A DNA stretch of 64,000 nucleotides from Takashimella koratensis (Eukaryota > Basidiomycota > Tremellomycetes > Trichosporonales > Tetragoniomycetaceae), in NCBI GenBank assembly GCA_003116875.1, contig BCKT01000011.1:813771-877770 (forward strand). The letters run 5' to 3'. Position 1 is the stretch's first letter; each line of letters starts with the position of its first letter. A program made the position numbers and the translations under genes. The notes under the pieces were generated by a model that saw nothing but the letters and a program-made list of their open reading frames with translations, did no database searches and was not told where the DNA came from. This document shows positions 1-10,868 of this stretch, in pieces.

Positions 1-93
1 TTCCCTCTTCCCTCTTCCCTCTTCCCTCTTCCCTCTTCCCTCTTCCCTCTTCCCTCTTCCCTCTTCCCTCTTCCCTCTTCCCTCTTCCCTCTT
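1..93. repeat. TTCCCTC heptanucleotide tandem array
   Basis: About 13 perfect copies of the 7-base unit TTCCCTC run from the first base of the window and decay into CT-rich sequence just before the UBA2 stop codon. The array is cut by the window edge, so its true length is unknown. It lies in the 3' flank of UBA2. The unit differs from known basidiomycete telomere units (TTAGGG-type), so I read it as a minisatellite. Confidence 0.95.
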
Positions 94-111
94 CCTCTCC
101 TCTCTCCCTCT

Positions 112-3100
112 CTACTCAATCTCAATCACATCATCAACCTTCCTCCTCTTCTCCTTCTCCCCTTCTCCTTCCCCATCCACCTCATCCGCCGCTCTCTTGG
201 TACCTTTCTTCTCTTCATCCGCCACCACCCCCTCGTTTCCATTCACCGACACTCCGATCTTGGCCTTTGCAGCTGCATCAACCTTGGCGGCGGCAGCTAC
301 AGCTTGGGCACCTTCAAGCGGGACAATCTCATCTTCGTCTTCATCTTCGTCTTCATCCATCGCTTGCGGTTTGGCCGGTCGAAGCGGGAGTTTCGGAGCC
401 GATAATGGCAGAACGTACGGTTTCTCGTTATTCCCCTCGCTACAGTAGGTCGGTTGAGATATGTAAACAAAACAAAGTAGAATGGCGTCAGTTCAAGACA
501 AAGACGAGGAGAGGGAAACAAGTGCAAGTTTCTTGTCCCCAAGAAGAGACTTTGCCACGGATATCGCGCACTGAAACCAAATTGGAAACTTGACTCACGG
601 GGCACAGAGACAAAAGTGAATTGGTCGATACTTGTCCTCTTCATCCGTGATCGTGATCGTTTTCCCCTGTCCAACTCCGAGTTCCGCCAACGTCTTTTCA
701 TGATTATCATCAAAGTCAGGATCACTCAAGACCCTTGACCCTTCCATGACTGTCCATTCAATCTCCTCTCCTTGTCCCTGTCCCTCGCCCTCGCCCTCGC
801 CCTCAACATCCCCATCTCCACCTGCCTGAGCTGCGCCCAACCACCCCTTCGCAACGTCCTCCACGAATTCGCCGAGCGTGACCCTCTCCACGTCCGCTTT
901 GAAAGGGACATAAGTATCTCGACAGACTGCGCAGGTATCGTTCGGACCTTCGACGGCGGCGCTCCCGACGCACTCGGGTCGTTTGGGGTCGATAAATGCT
1001 TGTCGAAGTGAAGTTGAAGCAGGGGTTGACGTAGATGAAGATGTGGAAGAGGAGGAGGCAGAGGTTGAGAGAACGGCAAGGGCGCGCATGACCACAAGAC
1101 CCGCGATCATGGCGTTCGTAGTGGCAATAGCAGGAATAATGTTACCCGCCATTTCTGCAAGCGTGGGTCAGTCAGTCAGTTTTCGCGCGGTGGATCCAGG
1201 ACATCTCGTTCTTCATCACCCGCCCTGGGTTTGACGTTTGAAAAAGAACCAAGGACTCACCTTTTACCTGGAACCGAGTACGCGTCGGGATCCCATACGC
1301 TGTCGCACGGAGGTTGGCAACAGCCAATACAAAATCAAGGGTATCGTCGTCATCTTTATCGAACGACAACACGATCTCCGGGTGTGCGATGGACCGAGCT
1401 GATAGTCTCTTGCAGCTATACGGTACACGATGATGCACGTCGACAACCAAAGACAAGATGAAGAAAGTTAACCAGGCATTAGTATAGTTCATATACGACT
1501 TGATATGTCGTTAGGCGCGTGGCGGGGCTCACCTATCGATAAAGAGCTCGAGGTTCTCCTTGACACTCAATTCACGCTGGTCTCTGAGTCCTGCTGAGCC
1601 GCTGGTGCCGTTCGCCTGGGGCGCTGGTGCTGGTGTCTTTGGTGCTGCGCCGGGTGCCCCAGGCGCACCTGCCGCGGCCGTCCCTGACCTCGTGGGAGGC
1701 GGTATAAACGTTCCGTCCATGATCGCCTCCAGTTCCAGAGGTACAGGCTTGACCCGGCCAGCTACTTTCCACATATCCTCCATCGAAAGCAAGCGGTGAA
1801 TATCGTCATTGAAAACCTGCACCAAAGGCAAGCGTCAAAGTCAGCGTTCAAACTGGGTCAGGTACTAGAAGTACCTAGGGATAACCATGGATGGTTTCGG
1901 GAAGCTGAGATTTGGTCGGTCTGGTCTGGACTGACTTACTTTCTTGAACACACGCTGAGGACCATCTTCTTCACCCAACATCCTTCGGACCTCCCTAAAC
2001 GCCGCCGCCTCTTTCTTCAGGTTCTCGATCTCGTCCGCTGACACTGATCAGCTTGACCCTAGTAAGAGTTTGCGCCGAGTGAGCTGACTTACCGTTCTCC
2101 CCGTCGGCTTTGGCCTTCTCGAGTTCTTCTTCGTCCACTGCCTCGTCGTCCTCTCCAAACAACTTGCTGTATCAAGTCAGCCTAGCTCCATCGTACTTCA
2201 ACAAAGGACAAAGGAACCCCGAGGACCTCCCAACGCAAAACAGTCGTCCAAGCCACACCCAAGCCCAAGCCCAAGCCTAGAGACCCCACTCACCCAAAGA
2301 GATAGCTTTTGCCCCATACGATACAATGAATCGGTTCACTAGGCGTTGCTCGGATCGTACAGACGGGGAACGACTTTACAGCTGGTTTAGCCAGGCAGTC
2401 GAAACATTCCGTCTTCCCCTATGGATCCAGATGTCAGTTTGGGCAAAACGAGTGGTTGGAAGACGATAAGGTGTAGTGGGAGCTGGTCAAGTTTTTGAGA
2501 AGAGGATTGTATGGTGTAAACTTTGGACTTGCGTGTAGGATCGGAGTGACTTGGCCGACGTAGCCTGCGGTACCGGATTCAATGAGGGGGACGTTGCCTG
2601 CTTGGCAAAGACGGTTGAGGTGTCTCCTCGCGTCTGAATAATCATGATCAGCTCAGCCTATGCTCATTCCCTTCCACCCTTTCCTCCCTCTCGCTCCTCC
2701 TTCCTCTCTCCCCCTCTCTTGCTCGACTAATCTCCCTCCCTCGATCTTCGCCTTCACAGCTTCCAACTTCCTTACATACCTTGGTTGTCCAAGGCGGACA
2801 TGACCAGCCCAAACGACTTGATCCACTCCAAATCGTTTTCCGCATCCTTGACGTTCCCATGCCTCGCGTGCACGTTCACCCCAGAGGACGGGTTAAAGTG
2901 ACGGACCGTAGCAGCCGCAACGAGAGCTTTTGGCTTGGAGATATCAGGCTTTCGGAAGAGGAATTGACGGTTCAGGTTGGAGAGGTCGATGGTGTCGAGA
3001 TCGATGATCTCGATCTTTCCAAAGCCGCAGAGGGCGAGGTTTTTCACTACGTGCGAACGGGGGAGCGAACGGGTAGCGACGGCGGACAGAGCGCAGCAAT

Positions 3101-3345
3101 GAGCAAAAACGCGATGGAGTATCAAGGTGCCGAGGTGAGGTATTTGGGCGGTGAGACGTGTGAGTTGGGTGAGGTGAGACGGTATCCGTCGCGTCAGCTA
3201 ATATCTAATGTTGGTTGGTTGATCCACACCACTTACGTAGCTCGCAACCAATCCCACCAGCTCCCACAACGAGGACGGGCATCGTCCTGATTTTGCTGAA
3301 TAGCTCGGGGCCCAGCAGTGCCTCGGTATGCGAGAGCCTGGGCAT
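112..3345 (-). CDS. UBA2: SUMO-activating enzyme E1 subunit UBA2
   Basis: Catalytic half of the heterodimeric SUMO E1 (with Aos1): it adenylates SUMO, carries it as a thioester and hands it to Ubc9, mainly in the nucleus. Exon 1 encodes [19 protein letters not shown] followed by the nucleotide-binding loop [11 protein letters not shown]. The next exon continues [21 protein letters not shown] and NLNRQFLF, hallmarks of E1 adenylation domains. The exon at about 2.3-2.42 kb carries a zinc-binding CFDC pair and the catalytic-cysteine motif [16 protein letters not shown]. The second zinc pair (CAVC) and the ubiquitin-like fold follow near 0.6-1.1 kb. The last exon is acidic with a Lys/Arg-rich NLS-like patch and ends VIEIE, resembling a SUMO-interacting motif. 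The start at 3345 is the first in-frame ATG (the longer frame begins with TTG). There are at least seven introns. Divergent from BRF1. Confidence 0.93.
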
Positions 3346-3791
3346 GATTGGCAATGTGGGTGTGGTGGAGAGTCGGCAGTCGGTGGTAGGTGAGCCACGG
3401 GGGTAGCCGGGTTGGTGGATGGTGGATGAGTCAATGTCAGAAGTCAAAACATTTGCCGACCATTTTTTTTTCGTCGATCATTTACTTGTCCACCATCCAC
3501 CTACCCCACCCACTGACCACCGTCCATCCACGGGCATCCCGACATCGACGGCGCGTGTCTCATCCATTTTGGTCACTTGCGATTCCTCCCTCACCTCTCT
3601 GACTCCACACGGAACACAAAGACCCGCTCCGACTCGGTTGTTCGAGTGATCGTTCTTAACGAGTCAGGGCCCGTCTTAGGTCTCTCCTACTCTGGTCTGC
3701 TCGTAGGTAGTCGCCACCGCCTACCGCGGTCGCTAGACATTTGTAACCCTCGACCACTTCCTCCCCCCTCCCCCCCCTCTCACACTTCATC
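3346..3791. promoter_or_regulatory. Divergent UBA2/BRF1 intergenic promoter
   Basis: These 446 bases separate the two start codons, which point away from each other. The sequence is CT-rich toward BRF1, including a T-run near 3466 and a C-rich run just before the ATG. No convincing TATA element is visible. The regulatory role is inferred from the head-to-head layout. Confidence 0.5.
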
Positions 3792-6476
3792 ATGGCCGTA
3801 AGTCTCTCCGCCTATTGCATAAACTCCCAGAGTCTGGTCTTCCTTCAAAGTAGCTGTTCGCTAACTATCCTTCGGTATGTAGAAAACGTGTCCCGATTGT
3901 GGTTCGAGCAAGATCGCTACCGACTATTCTGCTGGTACTGTCGTGTGCGTAGTCATCTTGACTCCTTATCCCTATTCTTGTCGTTCACCTTCACCCGGCT
4001 ACTTGTTTCACCCCTCGCTCGCTCTTCAGCTACGGCACCTCTTCTCTCTCTTACCTCTTCCCACCCCTCGCTTCCCGTCTTTCCCACAGCTCACCCTCGA
4101 CCCCCTGCTAATTCTTACCAGGTGTCAAGACTGCGGTGTCGAGCTTGAGAAGGGTCTCCTCGTCTCTGAAGTCACGTTCGCCGAGAGCGCAGGCGGTCGT
4201 ATCCATGTCCAGGGGACATTCGTCTCTCACCATGCTAGTACGTCGTGTTCTGACGAGAAGATCTTCTGCTTTGATGGGGAGAGAAAACACCAAATCTGAC
4301 GATGTGTAGCTGGTATTTCAGGGTTTCGGGGCACTGCCCAGTCGTCTGAGAACGTCAAGGAGGAAGGTAAGTCTCATCTCCTCCTTCTCACCCAGCGTGA
4401 AAGACCTAGGAATGGGGTTGTGTTCGGGCTCTTGCTGATGTGATAAATCAGGACGTAAACGGATCCAGCTCGTCTGCGTGCAAATGGGTATCGGCGCAGC
4501 TATTATCCGTGGTGCCCAGAGGCTCTACAGTCTTGCGGTCGATAACAAGTTTAACCGCGGTCGAAGGACAGATTTCGTCGTGGCTAGCTGTATCTACCTC
4601 CAAAGTCGGTTCGAAGGCGGCGCGTCGATGTTGATCGACTTTAGCGAGCGTTTATCGGTGAGCCTGGGGTCTAGGTCATGTTTAAAGGATCGAGACTGGT
4701 GCGGCCCATGCTGACATCAACTGGTACAACTATGTTTAGATCAACGTATACGAGCTCGGCGCTACCTATTTGAAACTACGCACGACACTCAACCTTGACC
4801 TAACATTGCCCGAGATTGACCCGTCGGTGTACAACATCCGCTTCGCGAACCGACTCGAGCTCGGACCTCATACGTCCATCGTCGCTCGTGATGCGTCTCG
4901 CCTCGTCCGTCGTTTCTCCGCCGACTGGATGACCTCTGGTCGTCGACCCGCTGGTATTTGCGGGGCATGTATGGTGATCGCCGCACGAATGTCAAATTTC
5001 CTTCGGACACCTGAAGAAGTCGCTCAAGTGGTTAAAGTCGCCCCGCAGACGATCAAGAAGCGGTTACGCGAGTTTGCTCAGACATCCGCAGCGACAAAGA
5101 CGGTGGAGGAGTGGAGGAATATGACGGATGACGATTTGCAGAGACCCGAGGAGAGCGAGTTACCACCGATTATGAAGAAGAGGATTGCGGATGAGGAGAA
5201 GAAGGCGAGAGAAGCAGAGTTGAAGCGAGAAAGAGAGGAAGGGGCTCCAGAGGAGGAGCGGGAGGACGAGGATGGGGAGGTGGAGAGTGCGAGGAGGGCG
5301 GACCCGGACGAGGAGGCGGTCAGGCAAGCGGCGGAGGAATCGTTGTTCCTCCCCGGTGGCGAGGAGGCGGAGGCAGAGGAGGATGGGGATGTGGATGATC
5401 AAGATCTGGCGCCGCTGGAGAAGGAGGATTATGCGATCTACGTTCAGCAGGCTGGGACAACCGAGGAGGAGGAGGAAGAGCGGAAGCGGGAGAAACGAGC
5501 GTACCTTCGGAGTCTTCGGGCCTCTGATGCGGACGAGGATAATTTGGACGAACTGGTGCAGACGCAGGGAGAGGGTGTGGATGATGATGACGGGAATGAG
5601 GGAGAGGAAAGGGAGGGAGGGGACGATGAGGATGGACCGCTTCGAGAGGTGGATGACGACGACGCGGGCGATGGGCGAAACAAGGGCGAATCGGCACGGA
5701 AGAAAATCGTCTACCCGGATTGGGATGACCACGAAGCGACCATGGTCTGGCTGGAAGAGCACTACTTCAACGACCAATACGCGCTGTACAATGGGAACCC
5801 TGCTGGTTTGCGTTCGCGGATAATCAAGTGGCTTGGGGGTCGAGAGCCGAAGAATGTCGTGGAGGATATGGTAGCTGTGGACCTTGCGCGTGCTCGACGG
5901 GAGAAGGAAGCTCGTGCCCCTGCCGAAGTGGAATTTACGGACCTCGACGACGCCGAGCTGGATTTGTACTGGGTGATGGATGAGGATGAGCGTGAAGCTC
6001 GGGCTCGAATGTGGTTGTCTTCTAATTCTCGGTGGTTGGAGGAAGACAAAGAGAGGCAGGAGAAGAAAGAGGCACTTAATCGTGCGCGTGGGTTAGACCC
6101 GGCGTCTGCAAGGCTTGCGGCGATGCCGGGTGGGAAGGGGAAACGTAGGCGAGGTGGGGATGGAGCTGGAGCTGGTGGTGGGAGAGGAGGGAAGGGGAAA
6201 GCGCCAAGGAATGGACCTTATAAATCGGCAACCGACGCGATCGAAGGGTTTGCAGCGCAGAATAAAATATCCACTAGGATCGATATGGCGAAACTTCGAA
6301 AACTCGGGATTGACCCACTCGATATGGGTGGAGCTGGCGGTGGTGGGTCCGGGTCCGGGTCCGGAGCTGGGCCGAGTAGGTTCCCGAGTGGATTGCAGAG
6401 GATGGAGGAAACGGATGACGACGAAAGGTATGGAGATGAGAAAGACGATTATGATGAGAAGGGGGATGATGAGTAG
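3792..6476 (+). CDS. BRF1: TFIIIB subunit BRF1 (RNA polymerase III initiation factor)
   Basis: TFIIB-related factor that, with TBP and Bdp1, recruits RNA polymerase III to tRNA and 5S genes. Exon 1 is only ATGGCC. After splicing the protein begins MAKTCPDCGSS...VVCQDCGVEL, a zinc ribbon with two CxxC pairs. Two cyclin-like repeats follow (GRKRIQLVC...AGGICGACMV region; the second spans RFANRLELG to TIKKRLREF). The large last exon (from about 4.74 kb) continues into a long Glu/Asp-rich linker. The C-terminal Brf1 homology region includes FTDLDDAELDLYWVMDEDE and a TBP-binding-like segment, SATDAIEGFAAQNKISTRID. The donor GTGCGT after ACTGTCGT restores the VVCQDC motif. The tail is acidic and Gly/Ser-rich. 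The stretch WLEEHYFNDQYALYNGNP between linker and homology block is not one I can assign. Confidence 0.92.
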
Positions 6477-7017
6477 TCTCGACTACGCGAAGCGTGCGAG
6501 GTGGGTGATGTGGATGAACACGAAGCTGAGGGGTAGGGGCCGGGGGGTTGGGGTAAGAAAGGTATACAATCGATTATTGAGGACTGGACTGGATAAAGTC
6601 GGTTATCGTAGATAATCTTTGACTACAGAGCATCGAATCGTGGAATCGAGCAATCTCGTGACGCTCCAGTCACTCAAGGGAAGTTTAAGGGGTAAAACGA
6701 AAGAGTAGATATCAATCGCAAGCTTGCCAAGTTTTATTTTATGTTGTAGATGACGTTTTATGTATATAGATCTTTGACGCCAAATGCGGATTTGGGGCTG
6801 GCGTAGATAGTCTCTGCGTCATCTTGAACAGAAAAATCGTGATCACGGTCTTAGACACAGTCACAGTCACAGTTCATTGTCAGATCTATAAAAACCCCAC
6901 TCGGTCATTCTCAAGGTCGACCAGCGAACCTTTTCTCCTCTTCTCCTCTTCTCCTCTTCTCCTCTTCTCATCTTCTCCTCTTCTCCTCCTCTCTTCCTCC
7001 CCTCGTTCCGAAATCCC
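6477..7017. other. Convergent 3' intergenic region with CT-rich repeat
   Basis: This stretch lies between the stop codons of BRF1 (+) and the thaumatin-like gene (-). It is AT-richer than the flanking exons. It contains an imperfect CTCTTCTC tandem repeat at about 6933-6990. Two TATATAGATC/TTTTATTTTATG-like stretches near 6735-6775 may belong to BRF1 3' processing. No ORF here looks coding. Confidence 0.5.
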
Positions 7018-9285
7018 TTAACCACTCCTATCTCTCGACCTCTTCCTTCTCCCTTTCGCGATCTGCGTTCTCTCCGCTTTTCTCTCAACCACAATCTTTG
7101 TCTCAATCACAACCACCTCGTCCCCACTTGTTTCGGTACTAAACGAGTCGTTCTCCGCTATGAACCCGTTCCCATTCCCACCTCCTTCAAAGGTATTTCC
7201 CGACTTGTGTCCTCTCTGCGCGGTGGTTGTTGGGTCGGGAGTGTCGGGGTTGGAAGAGGGGGTCGAAACGGGTGATACAGCCGTAGTCGTCGCTGGGACG
7301 ACATGCGCAGCTGATGACGAGGAGGAGGATGAAGAGGAGGGGGAAGGGACGACTACGGCTGCCGCGGTGGAGGAAGTAGAAGGAACGACAGCGTCGGAAG
7401 TAGCTGCTGGTCCGCTTGAATCACCGATAGAAGTCCCCACGCCCTGTGAATTCAGCTGCAAGAGTGCACCGCCAGCGTTCTGCGAGACAGCCTGGGAACT
7501 AGGAGGTGGGCTCGCCCCTGCCCCAACCCCGCCGGGACAGAAAGTGACAGTGTACTAGCGGGGAAGTCGATATCAGTCAGGGTGTTCAAGGAGGTGGGAG
7601 TGGTTGAAAATCGGACATGAACGACTCACAGAGGGTCCGACACAAGCCATCACCGCGTTGGAGTAGTTATCACTATGCACGCTTAATTACGATGTTCCAC
7701 TATCATGTATCGCGGCGAAAAAAAGGCCATTGGACTTTGAGTTGAACTTACTCGTCTGAATAGACGTAGGCGTCGTTGCAGACTGCTTTGTATGCAGCGT
7801 AGTAAGCTGCAAATGAGGTACGGAGTTAGCGAATGGCATAAACATCCGGATGCCACGCGTCTGCATCACCATTGGCTCGCCCTCCCCCGGCCGGGGAGGG
7901 GGGGAGCTTCCGCAGCATTGACATTCGAAATGTAGTTCTTGGGTTTACTCACGGATCATGTCCTTGGTGCAGGTATCGTGATCGCTCCAAGAGCCCGTAC
8001 AGCAGGACGGCATATTCAGATACGTCATCCCCGTTGACCCATAACTCGCTACACATTTCAAGATGCGTCAGTCCTTCGGTCAGTAAGGCTCCTTCCGACC
8101 GGGACACGAGCCCATTTTTTAAAGACAAGCGTTTGGCTAGGTTTACTCACAGAACCAGATATTATTGAGGCATGCTGAAGCGCAACTGTCTATCAAGGAG
8201 AGAAGAAATCAGCCTAGCCGCCCTGACGAGGAGTGATTAGAATAACACGTGGATGCGTGTCGTGGCATGGTGGTGTCGTGTTGTCCAGCCGCACTTACAG
8301 ATAGTACTCGATCCCGCTGGGTAAACGAGGTTTGGGTCGCACATGGTCAACAAATCGGTCTCGGCGCCACACGAGGCAGTCGTACAATCTCCGCCCGTTC
8401 CCCCCGTGGCTGTGATCGTCATGGGTAAATTGTACCCTGATTGACACCCAGAAGAGTAGATGGGGTCAATATTGGGACGGCATGGAGGCGAGTGAGAGAT
8501 GGGAAGAGACTGGGAAAGAGTAGAAGAGTGTGGAGCCGTGGGGAAGGGCTCACCGTCGACGATAGAGACTTGACTCAGAGCGTCAGTGTGTGATTACAAT
8601 GAAGTTTAGAAACAAAGTGTCACACGGATATCTAGGGATAGAACTCACTATCATACGAATCTGGGGTCTTGCCATCATTGAACAACGTGAATTCTGCCAA
8701 CTGGTTTTCACGATCAGCATCATCTCGGGCATTGAGATGATCCGACGCGACCTTTACTCACCGTGGCGCCTTGTCCGCCCGATTCGGATCCAGTACTGTT
8801 CTTGTCAGCTGACGAAGAACAGGAACAAAACGTTGTCCTTATGCGGAGAATCACTCACCAAGCGACTTGTTTGCTACCGCATCCGCCGATGATGCAGTCG
8901 AGCGAATCGCCAGACTGGGTACACCCTGTCCTTGCCCAGATGCGAGCCACGCTCCCTGGTCCAAAATCAGCATGAGTCTAGGCCTCCCTTCAGAGAAGTC
9001 ATGGGTGGTGAATACATGGAGGACGAAACACTACTCACAAGTGTCTGGAACATTGATCACTGTCGTTCCCTTGGGTTGAGCCCAGCCGGCCGCTTGAGGG
9101 GTCGTACCGTCGCTGGCGTAAACTTGTCCCCCTTGGCCCTGGAAAGCTGGGTAAATAGTTCCGCTGCATTGGTTATCGATAGTGATGCTTCTTGCCGAGG
9201 CTGTGTGCAGGAGAGATAAAAGAGGGAGAAGAGAGAGGAGAGGTGTTAGTCCCGCTAAGCCTGCTGGGCGAGTAAACAGTGCCAT
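7018..9285 (-). CDS. Secreted thaumatin-like protein
   Basis: A thaumatin-like (GH64-TLP superfamily/PR-5) extracellular protein. It opens with a signal peptide, MALFTRPAGLAGLTPLLSLL, ending near ASA/RSITIDNQC. The spliced exons read the family pattern in order: ITIDNQCSGTIYPAF, GSVARIWARTGC, CIIGGCGSKQVAC, TLAEFTLFNDG, SYDVSIVDGYNLPM, DSCASACLNNIWF, SCCTGSWSDHDTC, then VCNDAYVYSDD and YTVTFCPGG. The many paired cysteines and the DAY-Y-DD acidic-cleft residues are retained. Beyond about residue 250 there is a long Ser/Thr/Ala-rich tail of over 130 residues ending in a basic KGRRKRSRDRSG. No hydrophobic GPI signal is visible at the end. Members of the family bind or cleave beta-glucans or are antifungal; the role here is not known. 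The ATG at 9285 starts the signal peptide. It has about ten short introns. Confidence 0.88.
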
Positions 9286-10868
9286 AGTGCAGCAAGTCGG
9301 GAAGGATGAGTAAGAAATGAGAAAGAGGGGAAGGTGCCGAGGAGGAGGAGGAGCGGGAGTCGTATTTATGCGAGACGGAAGAGGCGGGATGGGAAGAGAG
9401 GGGTGGAGGTAGGACTTGGCGAGGGTGAAACGGTGATGAAGAGGGATCACCGTCGTCAAGCACGGTTCTGGGGTCTTCGATGTGCTCGACAAGAGGTGGA
9501 TGGGGATTGAGAGAGGGACCAGCCTCGACGGATCAGGGGAGGGAAGGCGGGAGGAAGGAAGCGATGAAGGTCGAGCAAGGAAGCAGGAAAACAGCAAGCA
9601 AGATAGGTGGGAAGGGAAGGCAAGACTGGGGTGGACTAGATCGAACAGGTGGGCAGAAGGATGTGGGTATGTGGGTAGGTGAGTAGGGGTAGACGTATCA
9701 AACGCCAAGCACTCGGACAATCGGCAATGCCCCAGGCATCAACTACCTCGTGAAACAATGAAGAGAATGAAGTGAACGACGAGCTGACCAGCGCCCATCT
9801 GCGCGTACAGACATATATAGATGTTGCACCTCTTCGGTTCGGCGTAGACTTCGGTCGGTCCCCAGCGCCCGGCGCCCGGCGCCCGGCCGCTGCTATCGGG
9901 GGTATAGGGAGGGGGTCAGCTGGTATGCGTGGGTCATGTGGATGATACGCGCCAAGGCTTGTCTGGAACGCATGTGTACATAGGATGCGCGACGGGGCCG
10001 GCGGAGACGCGGAGCTGACTAGGACATGGGAAGTGGACGGGTGGGCGAGGGGGACGGGGAAGGAAAAGAGGAGTGGAGAAAGGTTGAGTTTGGGCCGAAA
10101 CGTCCCCCCGGGCGCATTGGACATGTGTAGACCATGTGAATTGGGAACACACCGTTCATGATCGACTCCGTGATACGCGCCGCAGTCGGGTTGGGGTCTG
10201 GGAGTATGGCGGTTTTGGGGTTTTGGGGCCGTACTCGTGACTGTGGATGAGTGGCCGAGGCCGAGAATCGCTTACCGCTCCCCCGAAACTCCTAGCTGAG
10301 ACGTCACCCACACGGGGGAAGGGAGAAAGGAGGGACCCGGGGACGTGAATGTGCGGCATGTGTGATGGAGGTATGAGGTATGAGTCAGGTAGGCGGTCCT
10401 TTCATCCCAACCCCGGATACTGTAGCTGCGGCGCGTGACGTCGAGGCGAGCGACGGCAGCGGCGACGGAGAGCAGGGCGCGTGACTTGGACTACAACTGG
10501 TTTATCCACTTGCTGGTTGCAGGTGATTGCGACTTGAAACACGGATTGAACGGGGGAGATCATGGTCAGGGGATGAGGGCGAGCTGGGACCTGGTGCCGG
10601 TGCCACACCTCGTGCCACGCTCATCGACGGAGTGGAAGAACAACGGTGCGGCCCGGCCCGAGGGGCGAGGGGCTTTCATGGTCGGCGACACTCGGCCTCG
10701 ATCAAGCAAGGTTTCCAAAACCAGACAATGCCTGTGAGCCCCAACCCTACACGCCTACCCGAACGGTAAGGGTCTATGCATAACGAAAAGGGCCCAAGTG
10801 GGAGCAACGTTTGACGTCTATCTAGAACCTGTCCGAGCGTGGTCTGCAAACTGCACACTAAGGCGTGT
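9286..10868. other. Long intergenic region upstream of the thaumatin-like gene
   Basis: About 1.6 kb without a supportable gene, between the thaumatin-like start and the SHB17-like stop (both genes on the minus strand). The open frames here have no ATG start, signature or splice pattern. Visible elements are the TATA-like box, a GCGCCCGGC direct repeat in triplicate at about 9866-9890, and GC-rich stretches. The size suggests a large regulated promoter for the secreted protein (inference). Confidence 0.45.
9361..9370 (-). promoter_or_regulatory. Possible TATA-like box of the thaumatin-like gene
   Basis: On the minus strand this reads CATAAATACG, about 75-85 bases upstream of the ATG at 9285. 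Position and sequence fit a TATA element, but this rests on inspection alone. Confidence 0.3.

Noticed and set aside
1..93. TTCCCTC array as a telomere or chromosome end
   Set aside because: The unit is not a TTAGGG-type repeat, it abuts the UBA2 3' end directly, and no subtelomeric features follow. It fits a minisatellite cut by the window edge.
5160..5777. 205-residue Leu/Ile/Arg-rich minus-strand frame
   Set aside because: It is antisense to the GAG/GAT-rich acidic linker of BRF1, which generates stop-free complementary frames.
9636..10124. Minus-strand frames in the 1.6 kb gap upstream of the thaumatin-like gene
   Set aside because: They begin with non-ATG codons or carry no domain, are proline/serine-rich by composition, and show no sensible splice pattern.
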